NCBI RefSeq assembly: GCF_910578695.1
Contig: NZ_CAJTQJ010000002.1
Coordinates: 62,001-126,000 of the forward strand
Direction of reading: 5' to 3'
Length of the DNA: 64,000 bases
Source of the DNA: an uncultured Brachyspira sp.
Lineage (GTDB): Bacteria > Spirochaetota > Brachyspiria > Brachyspirales > Brachyspiraceae
Both the position numbers and the translations under genes were made by a program. The notes under the pieces were generated by a model, which saw nothing but the letters and a program-made list of their open reading frames with translations, ran no database searches and had not been told where the DNA came from. Shown one piece after another: positions 1 to 8,586 of this stretch. Each line of letters opens with the position of its first letter. The stretch's first letter is position 1.

Positions 1-140
1 ATTATTATCTTTAGAAAAAAAACTATTTTTATTATCCATATAAAATATTTTTATTTTAAATTAACAATTCTATATTATAATATAAATAGTTTTTTTACAA
101 TAATTAAAAATTTTATTATTTAAAAAATATAAAAAAACAC

Positions 141-168
141 TTGCTATTTTTTTCTTCTATGCTATAAT
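141..168 (+). promoter_or_regulatory. Probable sigma-70-type promoter of the tRNA pair
   Basis: A TTGCTA box at 141-146 is followed, after 16 bases, by a perfect TATAAT at 163-168. The site lies 30 bases before the first tRNA, and the 140 bases upstream are almost pure A+T with no gene. It would drive both tRNAs as one transcript. This comes from sequence inspection only; no start site is known. Confidence 0.6.
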
Positions 169-198
169 ACTATTCATATTATTAATGAATTATTTAAA

Positions 199-272
199 GG
201 GCCTGTAGCTCAGATGGCTAGAGCGTTCGACTGATAATCGAAAGGTCGGTGGTTCAATTCCTCCCAGGCCCA
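199..272 (+). tRNA. tRNA-Ile (GAT)
   Basis: A full cloverleaf is visible. The acceptor GGGCCTG at 199-205 pairs with CAGGCCC at 265-271, followed by discriminator A272. The D stem is GCTC/GAGC, and the anticodon stem TTCGA/TCGAA carries loop CTGATAA, giving anticodon GAT. The T loop is TTCAATT. The T stem has a T-T mismatch at its middle pair (positions 250 and 262). The 3' CCA is not encoded, so CCA addition is needed. A tRNA-Ala follows 28 bases later. This pair is usually found inside 16S-23S rRNA spacers, but no rRNA is visible here. Confidence 0.95.
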
Positions 273-300
273 AAGCTCAGGACTTATTAAATATATATTC

Positions 301-374
301 GGGGGTTTAGCTCAGTTTGGGAGAGCGACTGCCTTGCACGCAGTAGGTCGTGGGTTCGATCCCCATAACCTCCA
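301..374 (+). tRNA. tRNA-Ala (TGC)
   Basis: The acceptor GGGGGTT at 301-307 pairs with AACCTCC at 367-373 with one G-T pair, and the discriminator is A374. The anticodon loop CTTGCAC gives anticodon TGC. The T arm carries the standard TTCGATC loop at 355-361. No CCA is encoded. It is the second tRNA of a two-gene transcript and is followed directly by a strong inverted repeat. Confidence 0.95.
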
Positions 375-380
375 CAGTTT

Positions 381-422
381 ATAAGAACTATCCTTGAATA
401 CTTTTGTAAGGATAGTTCTTAT
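381..422 (+). terminator. Terminator-like hairpin after the tRNA pair
   Basis: The arm ATAAGAACTATCCTT (381-395) is perfectly complementary to AAGGATAGTTCTTAT (408-422), giving a 15-bp stem with a 12-base loop. It starts 7 bases after tRNA-Ala and is the only strong hairpin before the next gene. The T tract afterwards is weak, so it may act in 3' processing as well as termination. Confidence 0.7.
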
Positions 423-468
423 TCTATTAACTAATAATTTTTTATCTTAAAAAACTTCGGGAGATTTT

Positions 469-813
469 ATGATGAAAAATATAACCTCTTCATTAATTAT
501 TTTATTACTGATTATTATGCCGTTTTCAAAAATATATGCTCTTAATCAAGATGAAGAAACTTTTTTAGATGCTGCTGTATTCGGAGATGAAGATATTATA
601 AAAAAAATTATTTCTAAAAATATTAATATTAATATACAAGATGATGTAGGTAATACCGCCCTTATATTAGCATGTATGGAAGGACATATTAAAGTTGTAG
701 AATTATTAATCAAAGAAAATGCTGATAAGTCAATAGTAAACAAGTATGGAAATAATGCTTTATTTTATGCAAAGCAAAAAAATTATAATAATATAATAAA
801 ACTATTGGAATAA
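469..813 (+). CDS. Secreted ankyrin-repeat protein
   Basis: This 114-residue protein has a hydrophobic export signal at residues 1-24 ending in KIYA, with no lipobox Cys. About three ankyrin repeats follow at residues 27-114; the clearest contains GNTALILACMEGHIKVVELL. It is probably periplasmic and protein-binding, and the partner is unknown. Two ATG codons lie in tandem at 469 and 472. A GGGAG ribosome site at 459-463 is 5 bases from the first and 8 from the second, so 472 may be the true start. The gene stands alone between the tRNAs and a convergent channel gene. Small secreted ankyrin proteins are common in Brachyspira (recalled, not checked). Confidence 0.85.
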   Translation: MMKNITSSLIILLLIIMPFSKIYALNQDEETFLDAAVFGDEDIIKKIISKNININIQDDVGNTALILACMEGHIKVVELLIKENADKSIVNKYGNNALFYAKQKNYNNIIKLLE

Positions 814-830
814 TATTTTTATATAAAATA

Positions 831-2606
831 CTAAAAAATTAATTCTTCATTATTATTTTCTTCTTCTAAAATATAGTTTGTTATTATAACAATTTCATCT
901 TTATCATCAAGTTTGCATTTATGGTTAGGATTCAATATAATATCATTATGTCTTTTAATACCGATTAAAATAATTTTCCTTTTTAATAGAGAAAAATAAA
1001 CATCTATAAAATTTTTTGATTCTTTAAAGTAATATGAATATGACTGTATTATAATATCTTTTCCATTTTTGCTTAAAAGCCCGTAGAAAATATATAATAT
1101 ATTTGAACTTATAGAAGCCTGTGCCATAAGCATACCTATAAGTTTGCCGCTTACTATAAAATCTCTCACATCATCTGAATATATCAAATTTCTTTTTTGT
1201 ATGGAGTTTAATAAAGATAATATTGCTATATCTAATTTTTCTTTTTTTATTATTTCTCTTATAATCAAAAGTATATTGATGCTTTTTACATCTGTTATAT
1301 TATCTTCAGATATTAGTACTATTTTTGTTATATTTTCTTTTTTTAGTTTATCTAATATGAATTTATATTTTTTCTTTTGAGACACTATCAAATTATAGCT
1401 TATCATAATTATATTATGATTTTCTACATATTCTGATATTTCTTTTATTATCTCATCATATCTTTTTTCCTCGCATATTAATAAAATATTATTTTTATAT
1501 TTCGTAATATTAAGCTTTATATCAGGATATTCTTTAATAGGATTTTCATAATTATTTTTTGACAGTATTACAAGCCTATTTTCTTTTTTTATTATATAAT
1601 TATAATTAGGCACAATTAATTGAGTTCTATCTTCTTTAGCTATTCCAAGCAAAATCATTCCTTTATCAAAATATTTTGAAGCTGCATCTTCAAAACTAGA
1701 ATTATCAAAATCATGATCTTCTTCTATATAAAATATATTTCCGTCATTTGAAAATAAATCTTCATAAACATTACTCAAACCTGTATAAATAATACTTTGG
1801 GCAATGAGTTTATATAAAATTTCATATTTATAAATCATATGAATAACAAAATTTTTATGTTCAATAGATTTTAATATTTCAACAGTATCTTCTTCGTGAA
1901 TTAAGACGCATATATTAATTTTATTGTATATTTTACGCTCTTCTATTTCTTCTATAATTTTTTTTAAAGCTAGGAGTATATTTATAGATTCGGTATCATC
2001 ATTATTGATTATTGATATGCTTGATGATTTTTCTATATTTAATAATTTTATATTTTCTATTCTGCCTGTATTTCCTTCTCTTATTATAATATTTGTCTTT
2101 TTATATCCTTTTATAAATGAAATTCTCTTTCTTATAATATCAACATTATGTTCAGAAAGTATTACTATTGTTTTTACTTTAGCTTTTATAAACTCTTCAA
2201 TTATAGTTAAAGCCTCTTCTCCATACCCCATAATAATAGCATGATTTTTTTCCATTATAAAAGCATTTCCTTTACTAAGATTATTAATTCTATCCTGTAA
2301 AGCCTTATTAATCATAGCTATAAGAGAACCCCAACCGCATACGCCTATAAAAGTTACTATTAAAAAAGTTATTAAAACTCCTATATTTCCTTCTACAGAT
2401 GAGATATTTCCTGTATCTATAAACTGCATCAAACTATCCCAAAATGCATCTTTAGGAGAATACTCAAAAAATACTATTATAAATATTGATACTATTAAAA
2501 GAAGAATGATTATTACAAATACTAAAAGCATTAATTGATAGAAAAGACCCTTATTAAGCATTCTATCGATTCTATATTTTATATATTTTACTATATCTCT
2601 TATCAT
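831..2606 (-). CDS. CASTOR/POLLUX-like ion channel with RCK/TrkA-N domains
   Basis: This 591-residue membrane protein has one strong transmembrane helix at about residues 22-47. A pore-loop-like stretch follows (DAFWDSLMQFIDTGN), then a second helix around residues 76-100. Next come the linker RINNLSKGNAFIMEKNHAII and a Rossmann-type domain opening MGYGEEALTIIEE. This order matches the CASTOR/POLLUX (DUF1012) family, in which the cytosolic part carries two RCK-like nucleotide- or ion-sensing domains. The likely role is gated cation transport in the inner membrane, with the ion unknown. It follows tsaD by 75 bases on the same strand and may be co-transcribed. The length is near the family's usual size. 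Confidence 0.8.
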   Translation of the reverse strand: MIRDIVKYIKYRIDRMLNKGLFYQLMLLVFVIIILLLIVSIFIIVFFEYSPKDAFWDSLMQFIDTGNISSVEGNIGVLITFLIVTFIGVCGWGSLIAMINKALQDRINNLSKGNAFIMEKNHAIIMGYGEEALTIIEEFIKAKVKTIVILSEHNVDIIRKRISFIKGYKKTNIIIREGNTGRIENIKLLNIEKSSSISIINNDDTESINILLALKKIIEEIEERKIYNKINICVLIHEEDTVEILKSIEHKNFVIHMIYKYEILYKLIAQSIIYTGLSNVYEDLFSNDGNIFYIEEDHDFDNSSFEDAASKYFDKGMILLGIAKEDRTQLIVPNYNYIIKKENRLVILSKNNYENPIKEYPDIKLNITKYKNNILLICEEKRYDEIIKEISEYVENHNIIMISYNLIVSQKKKYKFILDKLKKENITKIVLISEDNITDVKSINILLIIREIIKKEKLDIAILSLLNSIQKRNLIYSDDVRDFIVSGKLIGMLMAQASISSNILYIFYGLLSKNGKDIIIQSYSYYFKESKNFIDVYFSLLKRKIILIGIKRHNDIILNPNHKCKLDDKDEIVIITNYILEEENNNEELIF

Positions 2607-2681
2607 AAAATACTCATAAAATTTTTATATAAAGATTATACAAAAACATATTAAAAAAATCAAAATATTTTTAATAGCAAA

Positions 2682-3707
2682 TTATTTATCAGCACTTTTA
2701 TTTTTATTATACTTTTTATTCAATACCCTAGAAAAACAATCCAATCCATAATCAGCAAAATCTTGTTTATCTTTTATATGATATGCAAGCCCTGCAACCA
2801 TAGCTGCATTGTCTGTTGTATATTTAAGGGCTGGAAGATAGCATTCAAAATCAGATGAGTTTCCAAATCTCTCTCTTAAATAGCTATTGCAGGCAACTCC
2901 TCCTGATAATGTAACTCTTTTAATACCGCTTTTCTGAACATATTTTAATGTTTTAATATATAAAGGTTCTATGGCACTTATTTGAAAGGCTGCTGCTATA
3001 TTTTCATTTGTAGCTTCATAACCGCTTTTAAGATATTTTTTTGTGGAGTATATGCATGCTGTTTTAAGCCCGCTGTATGAAAAATTAAATTCATCTATGC
3101 CATTTAAAAGTACGATAGGATATTTTATAGCATCTTTATTTCCTTTTCCTGCTAATTTATCTATTATAGGACCTCCGGGATATCCGAGATTTAAAAATTT
3201 AGCTACTTTATCATAAGCCTCTCCGACTGCATCATCTAATGTAGTGCCTATTACTTTATATTCTCCATAATCATAAACTTCTGTTATTATAGTATGCCCT
3301 CCGGATACAACTAATGCTATATAAGGAAATTTTATATTATTGGTAAGATGAGGAGAATAAATATGTGCTGCTATATGATCCAATGCAAGCAGCGGTTTAT
3401 TCAGTGAAAAAGCCAATGCCTTTGCACTTCCTACACCTACAAGCAGAGAACCTAAAAGTCCTGGTCTGTTTGTAACTGCAATTAAATCTATATCGTTTAA
3501 ATCAGTATCTGCATCTTTTAATGCTTTATCTATTACATATAATATAGCTTCTAAATGCTTCCTTGCTGCAATTTCAGGTACTACTCCTTGAAATTCTTTA
3601 TGTGCATCTATAGATGAACTCAATACCGATGATAAAACATTATTTCCATTTTCAACTACAGAAGCAGAAGTATCATCGCAGGAAGTATCTATGCCTAATA
3701 TTTTCAT
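2682..3707 (-). CDS. tsaD: tRNA N6-adenosine threonylcarbamoyltransferase TsaD
   Basis: TsaD transfers threonylcarbamoyl from TsaC-made TC-AMP to A37 of ANN-decoding tRNAs, working with TsaB and TsaE in the cytoplasm. The 341-residue protein opens with the ASKHA phosphate loop (GIDTSCDDTSAS). It carries the metal ligands His111 and His115 in DHIAAH, the family motif PEIAARKH, the phosphate-binding VSGGHT, and a late SGGVACNSYLRERF block. The length is normal for bacterial TsaD. A TATCTCCGATT block (rc AATCGGAGATA) upstream supplies a GGAG ribosome site just before the ATG. It is the first gene of a minus-strand pair with the channel gene. Confidence 0.97.
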   Translation of the reverse strand: MKILGIDTSCDDTSASVVENGNNVLSSVLSSSIDAHKEFQGVVPEIAARKHLEAILYVIDKALKDADTDLNDIDLIAVTNRPGLLGSLLVGVGSAKALAFSLNKPLLALDHIAAHIYSPHLTNNIKFPYIALVVSGGHTIITEVYDYGEYKVIGTTLDDAVGEAYDKVAKFLNLGYPGGPIIDKLAGKGNKDAIKYPIVLLNGIDEFNFSYSGLKTACIYSTKKYLKSGYEATNENIAAAFQISAIEPLYIKTLKYVQKSGIKRVTLSGGVACNSYLRERFGNSSDFECYLPALKYTTDNAAMVAGLAYHIKDKQDFADYGLDCFSRVLNKKYNKNKSADK

Positions 3708-3911
3708 ATTATCTCCGATTATCTAATTTATAAAAATTATTAAAAAATATTTATATAATATATATTTTTTTATACTATTTGTAAATAGTTTATAAAACCA
3801 AAAGATTTATTATATTGAGAAGTTAAAAGATATAGAAACAAAAATTAAAAAGCTTTGTAGAAAGCAAATAAAATGTCATATTAGCTTAAACAGGATTATA
3901 AAATTATATTA

Positions 3912-4517
3912 TTATTTTTGATAATTTATTTTTATAAGTTTCAAATCTGCTGATATCATAAAAAGACAAGGTAAAAATATTAATGTTAAAAGTGCCGCAA
4001 ATAAAAGTCCGTAAGCCATAGCCATAACCATAGGTACTATTAAATCAGCATGTCCTCCTATACCATAAACTGTGGGAAGAAGTCCGAATATTGTAGTAAC
4101 TGTTGTTAAAAATATAGCTCTGAATCTGTCGCCTGTTCCTTCAACTACTGCATTGAGCACATCTTCTCTTGTATGTATATTTCCTTGTTCAAGTATTCTG
4201 TTAATTAAGTCTACCATTATAATACCATTATTTACAACAACTCCTGCAAGCCCGACTATGCCAACGGCACCAACGAATGACATAGGCATTCTATGAACAG
4301 CAAATCCAAGTATAACACCTATTTTAAAAATATTTTCAGAAACTACTATTGAGTTATCAACTATCATACCTAAAACTGTTATTATTCCGCCTAAAGAAAT
4401 TATATTAAAAGTTATTCCAGAGTATGTCATATAAATAAGAGAAACCGAAATAACTATAAGCATTCCAAGCGAAGTAAATATTGCACTTTTAAAATCCAAA
4501 AATATTATAAGTATCAT
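3912..4517 (-). pseudogene. Remnant of an RND (AcrB-type) efflux pump gene
   Basis: The remaining 201-residue frame is far shorter than the usual 1000-1100 residues. Residues 1-65 match the TM2-TM4 region of the first half, ending in GMIVDNSIVVSENIFK, the equivalent of the proton-relay Asp helix. From residue 66 the sequence resembles the last helices of the second half (GVVVNNGIIMVDLIN, then GDRFRAIFLTTVTTIFGLLP). The N-terminus, both porter domains and several helices are therefore missing. An internal deletion has fused the halves in frame. No membrane-fusion-protein or outer-membrane partner gene is nearby. Translation of a stable product is doubtful. Confidence 0.85.
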
Positions 4518-4665
4518 AAATATTATTTTAAATTTAATTTATGAAAATACTGCAGATTAGTCATATATTTCATTTATAATATTGTGATAATAATAAAATA
4601 AATAAAGAAGATTTATTATGTATTTTGATTGTAAGAAGTTTACATAATATTTTTGCAATTATATA

Positions 4666-4694
4666 TTGATAATAGTTATTTTTTTATATATACT
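4666..4694 (+). promoter_or_regulatory. Probable promoter of gpsA
   Basis: TTGATA (4666-4671), a 17-base spacer and TATACT (4689-4694) lie 32 bases upstream of the gpsA ATG. An AGGA ribosome site lies in between. The match to the sigma-70 consensus is good for such A+T-rich DNA. Confidence 0.55.
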
Positions 4695-4726
4695 ATACTA
4701 TAAATTAATGGATTATAGGATATATA

Positions 4727-5728
4727 ATGATAAATGTAGGTATTATAGGAGCAGGCGGCTGGGGACTTGCACTTGCAAATATTTTTTCAGAGAAGCATAA
4801 TATTAAAGTATGGGTGCATAGTGAAGATAGTTATAAAATATTAAGCATTTCTCATAGAAATGATAATTATTTAAAAAATATAGAATTAAATAATAATATA
4901 AAATTTACAATGGATATAGGCGAAGCTGTTAATGACAGCGAAATAGTCATAATAGTAACCCCTTCATTTGCTTTTGCTGAAGCCTGCATAAATATAGAGC
5001 CTTATATAAGTAATGAACAAATACTTGTATCTGCAACTAAAGGACTTGACAGAAAAACAGGAAAAACTATGAGCGAAGTAGCCAGAAGCATTATATCAGG
5101 TGATTTATCAATATTAACTCTTTCAGGTCCTTCTCATGCTGAAGAAACTGCTAAGGGAGTTCCTACTGCTGTAGTTATAGGAGGCGAGAAAGGTGTTTCA
5201 GAATATGTAAGAGATACATTAACAGTTCCTCCTAAATTTAGAATATATAATTCTACAGATCAAAAAGGCGTAGAAATAGGCGGAGCTTTAAAAAATATCA
5301 TAGCCATTGCAGGCGGTATAGTGGACGGTCTTAAACTTGGAGATAATACTAAAGCAGCACTCATAACAAGGGGACTTCACGAAATAGTAAGATTTGCATT
5401 AAGCAAAGGTGCAAGAATAGATACTATGTACGGATTATCAGGAATAGGCGATTTAATAGTTACATGTTCAAGCGGATTAAGCAGAAATAATAGATTGGGA
5501 AGAGAACTTTCTAAGGGAAAAAAATATAAAGAAGTAATAGCAGAAAATCATGGGCAGGTTGCTGAAGGAGTATATGCAACTACAGCAGCTTATGAATATG
5601 CACAAAAAAATAATATTTATATGCCAATAACCGAAGCAATATATAATATACTATTTAATAATGCAGACATACAAAATACTTTAAAAGAGCTTATGAGTAA
5701 AGATGCAAAAAGCGAGGGCTTTTTTTAA
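4727..5728 (+). CDS. gpsA: Glycerol-3-phosphate dehydrogenase [NAD(P)+]
   Basis: GpsA reduces dihydroxyacetone phosphate to sn-glycerol 3-phosphate for phospholipid synthesis in the cytoplasm. The 333-residue protein has the N-terminal dinucleotide fold GAGGWGLALANIF at residues 8-20. It then has the family blocks VSATKGLDRKTGKTMSE and LSGPSHAEE. The catalytic Lys region GGALKNIIAIAGGIVDGL and the late GLSGIGDLIVTCSS complete the pattern. The length is normal. The start is supported by AGGA about 8 bases upstream. It appears to be a single-gene transcript. Confidence 0.97.
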   Translation: MINVGIIGAGGWGLALANIFSEKHNIKVWVHSEDSYKILSISHRNDNYLKNIELNNNIKFTMDIGEAVNDSEIVIIVTPSFAFAEACINIEPYISNEQILVSATKGLDRKTGKTMSEVARSIISGDLSILTLSGPSHAEETAKGVPTAVVIGGEKGVSEYVRDTLTVPPKFRIYNSTDQKGVEIGGALKNIIAIAGGIVDGLKLGDNTKAALITRGLHEIVRFALSKGARIDTMYGLSGIGDLIVTCSSGLSRNNRLGRELSKGKKYKEVIAENHGQVAEGVYATTAAYEYAQKNNIYMPITEAIYNILFNNADIQNTLKELMSKDAKSEGFF

Positions 5729-5814
5729 TAAATAATAATGTATTTAAATTTTATATACTGCAGTAAATTTAAGTTTATAAATTTTGTTTTTTATTATGAA
5801 ATAAGAGGGCAGAC

Positions 5815-6222
5815 TTATATTTTTTTCATATTAAGAACCTGCTGCACTACATCTTTTAATACTACAGAGGCTTTAGCATTATTCAAATCTTTAAACTCTA
5901 ATACTATATGAGTGATATTATCTATATTCAATATAAATTTTTTATTTTCCGAACTAGGTTCTCCTATTTTTATCACACCTCTGTAAACCATCCAACCTTT
6001 TAATACTACATTAGCATAACCGTTTTCTTTTAAATCAACATTAAAAGTAAAATACGGACTATTGCTTTTATAATGTCCAGCCCTATCTCTTAAAGTAACA
6101 GATTTAAAAGCAGGCATTATTTCTTTATTATGAACTTCTTTATATGCCGCTGTCATTTGAGATGATGTGCTTTTGCAGGAAATAAAAGCTAAAATGGTTA
6201 TCATAATATATAAATATTTCAT
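5815..6222 (-). CDS. Small lipoprotein of unknown function
   Basis: This 135-residue protein has a short basic and hydrophobic signal ending in the lipobox FISC, which would lipidate Cys16. The mature part is beta-rich (KFILNIDNITHIVLEF) with no motif I recognise. It lies alone, convergent with gpsA and divergent from yqhQ. An envelope location follows from the lipobox; the function is unknown. Confidence 0.75.
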   Translation of the reverse strand: MKYLYIMITILAFISCKSTSSQMTAAYKEVHNKEIMPAFKSVTLRDRAGHYKSNSPYFTFNVDLKENGYANVVLKGWMVYRGVIKIGEPSSENKKFILNIDNITHIVLEFKDLNNAKASVVLKDVVQQVLNMKKI

Positions 6223-6269
6223 ACATTAAATATATAATTTTTTTTTATAAATTCAATTTTTTTTTATAC

Positions 6270-6298
6270 TTGAAAGAATATTGTATTTAGTATATTAT
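6270..6298 (+). promoter_or_regulatory. Probable promoter of yqhQ
   Basis: TTGAAA (6270-6275), a 17-base spacer and TATTAT (6293-6298) lie just before the YqhQ-family gene, in the divergent gap with the small lipoprotein gene. Confidence 0.5.
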
Positions 6299-6322
6299 AT
6301 ATCTTACTTTAATATTAAATAA

Positions 6323-7369
6323 ATGAGGATATATACTTTGAATAAAAAATTAGATGAAAATAGAATTAAAGAAGGAGTAGGAGGACAGGCTGTTATAGAA
6401 GGCATAATGCTTAGAAATAAAAGTCATTATGTAGTTGCTGTTAGAAAACCAGATAAGCAAATAGATTATATAAAAGAATCTGTTCCAGAAAATAAAAACA
6501 AATTAAGCAAAATGCCTTTTTTCAGAGGTATTGTAAATTTTATAGATATGATGAAGTTAGGATATAAAACATTGGTATTTTCTGCTAATACATCTGGTAT
6601 TGAAATTGAAGAGGAAACTAATAATAAATCTAATGATAATATAGCTATGACTATGAGTATGCTTATATCATTAGCTTTTGCTGTAGGACTTTTTATAGCT
6701 TTGCCTTATTTCATAACCACTTTAATAGGCATAGATGAAAAAACAAATTTTGTTGTGTTTAATTTGGTTAGAGGAGGAATAAAATTATCTATATTTGTTT
6801 TATATCTTCTTATAATATCTTTTTTTAAGGATATCAAAAGAGTTTTTGAATATCACGGAGCAGAACATATGGTAGTAAATGCTTATGAACATGGGCTTAA
6901 TCCTGATAAAAATAATATTAGAGATTATACTACAATACATCCTAGATGCGGTACTACATTTATGTTTTTAGTATTAACTGTATCGATACTGCTTTATATG
7001 TTTACAAGTTATTTTGTATACACTTATATATATGCTTCTTATACTCCTGCTAAAATAATTGGAAATTTAACTGTACTTGGTATTAATATAATGCTTCTTC
7101 CTATAGTTTCAGGAATATCTTATGAAATATTAAAATTAGGATTTAAATTTTATAATTTTCCTCTTATGAGATTGGCAATACTGCCGGGACTTCTTCTTCA
7201 AAAAATAACTACCAGAGTACCTCAAGATGATGAAATAGAAGTTGCATTATTTGCTTTAAATAAATTATTAGATGCATCTGTAGAAAATAGAACAGAAGAA
7301 GAGGTGCAGGCTGATATTAAAAAGATTTCAGAAAACGATAATAATGCAGAAGAAAAATTATGCGTATAA
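6323..7369 (+). CDS. yqhQ: YqhQ-family (DUF1385) membrane protein
   Basis: This 348-residue protein begins with the family hallmark VGGQAVIEGIMLRN. About four transmembrane helices follow, separated by the conserved block YHGAEHMVVNAYEHG and IHPRCGTTFMFLV. The biochemical role of the family is unsettled. The ATG at 6323 has no ribosome site. A GAGGA at 6325-6329 lies 8 bases before an in-frame TTG at 6338, so translation probably starts there, at MNKKLDENRIKEGVGGQ. The 3' end overlaps the next gene by 10 bases, which suggests translational coupling. Confidence 0.9.
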   Translation: MRIYTLNKKLDENRIKEGVGGQAVIEGIMLRNKSHYVVAVRKPDKQIDYIKESVPENKNKLSKMPFFRGIVNFIDMMKLGYKTLVFSANTSGIEIEEETNNKSNDNIAMTMSMLISLAFAVGLFIALPYFITTLIGIDEKTNFVVFNLVRGGIKLSIFVLYLLIISFFKDIKRVFEYHGAEHMVVNAYEHGLNPDKNNIRDYTTIHPRCGTTFMFLVLTVSILLYMFTSYFVYTYIYASYTPAKIIGNLTVLGINIMLLPIVSGISYEILKLGFKFYNFPLMRLAILPGLLLQKITTRVPQDDEIEVALFALNKLLDASVENRTEEEVQADIKKISENDNNAEEKLCV

Positions 7370-8487
7370 AAAAACGTATCATAGCAAATGATAATTATTA
7401 TGAATATTCTTCTAGTTATATAAAAAAATATATCATTGCTGTTTTTATAGCTTTTATAATATTTGCATTTGCTTTTATGTTTGTGCATATAAATTATAGG
7501 GTAGTGCCTGAAAAATCGTATATGAGAAATGATATTCCTATATTAGAAGATAATATAGCTGTAATTACCAATAATAAAGGAATATATTATACTGGGGATT
7601 TTGCTAATATACCTAAATCCATACAAATAAATGATGATATGTCAGAAAATTTGTATTTATATCTGTTTCATGATAATCATATAATATTTTGGAAACTTTA
7701 TAAATACGGATTAAAAAGATATTTCTCTTATTATGCTTTTAATATACTTGACGGAGATTTTCAATCTTTTATTATAAAAGAGGGTGAAAAAGATTTTTTA
7801 GATTTTTATGATAATTTTATAAGGGCAAGATTTAAAAAAAGTATTGGAGAATTAAATATAGAGATTCCTAATTTTAATAATACTAAAATAAATTTAAAAT
7901 CTTCTATAAATAATTTAATTAATACAGAGTTTTCATTTAAATTCACAAATTACTCAGCATCTATGGTAAATTGGAAGCATAATAGAGCATTATATACAGC
8001 ATTTTATTACGGACTGCCTAATGGTTATTTGATTGTGCCAGGAAGTGAAAATACAATAACAGATACAAGCTCAGTCATAGCAATAAATACTGTTGGAAGA
8101 AATCCTTCAAGATATACTCATAATATAACAGCAGCATTAGTTTATACATCTTATACAACAGAGCCTATACCTATATTTATATATGATTCTAAACCCGAAT
8201 CTCAAAATTCCAAAATGATTAAATTCTTATTCAATAATAAATGGCATATATATAAAAATTTTGAATCGCATGAATACAGAGATGTTATAGATTATTATTC
8301 TAAAGAAGAAGGATTCAGTTTTGTATTTACAGTTACAGGAAATTATTTATATGATTCTTTCGGATTTTTCAGTAAAATAGATATAGAAACTACAAAAGGC
8401 ATATTAGACGGATATTTTACTATTAATAATGAGCAATTTAATATTAATGGCAATGCTGTAAAAGAATTTATTCATAAAGTATTTTGA
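7360..8487 (+). CDS. Membrane-anchored protein of unknown function
   Basis: This 375-residue protein has a basic N-terminus, one transmembrane helix at about residues 24-45, and a large soluble part that would face the periplasm. That part is rich in aromatic residues and Asn and shows alternating strands. I recognise no domain. It overlaps yqhQ by 10 bases and is surely co-transcribed with it, so a shared envelope role is plausible but unproven. Confidence 0.75.
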   Translation: MRIKKRIIANDNYYEYSSSYIKKYIIAVFIAFIIFAFAFMFVHINYRVVPEKSYMRNDIPILEDNIAVITNNKGIYYTGDFANIPKSIQINDDMSENLYLYLFHDNHIIFWKLYKYGLKRYFSYYAFNILDGDFQSFIIKEGEKDFLDFYDNFIRARFKKSIGELNIEIPNFNNTKINLKSSINNLINTEFSFKFTNYSASMVNWKHNRALYTAFYYGLPNGYLIVPGSENTITDTSSVIAINTVGRNPSRYTHNITAALVYTSYTTEPIPIFIYDSKPESQNSKMIKFLFNNKWHIYKNFESHEYRDVIDYYSKEEGFSFVFTVTGNYLYDSFGFFSKIDIETTKGILDGYFTINNEQFNINGNAVKEFIHKVF

Positions 8488-8540
8488 TTTATTAAATATA
8501 TTCTTTTTATTTTTTAAAAGGCTTAACAACAAAAAACAGA

Positions 8541-8564
8541 CATAAATATATATAAATATTTATG
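8541..8564. terminator. Possible bidirectional terminator hairpin
   Basis: CATAAATAT (8541-8549) is perfectly complementary to ATATTTATG (8556-8564), with a 6-base loop. It sits between the convergent genes ending at 8487 and 8587. The stem is almost all A-T, so its strength is uncertain. Confidence 0.4.
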
Positions 8565-8586
8565 CCTATTATTTTATTTATGATAT

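Noticed and set aside
3800..3911. Possible gene remnant between tsaD and the RND fragment
   Set aside because: A short plus-strand open stretch exists (KDIETKIKKLCRKQ), but it has no start and no family resemblance.
5745..5800. Terminator between gpsA and the small lipoprotein gene
   Set aside because: Only trivial A-T palindromes are present, with no stable stem.
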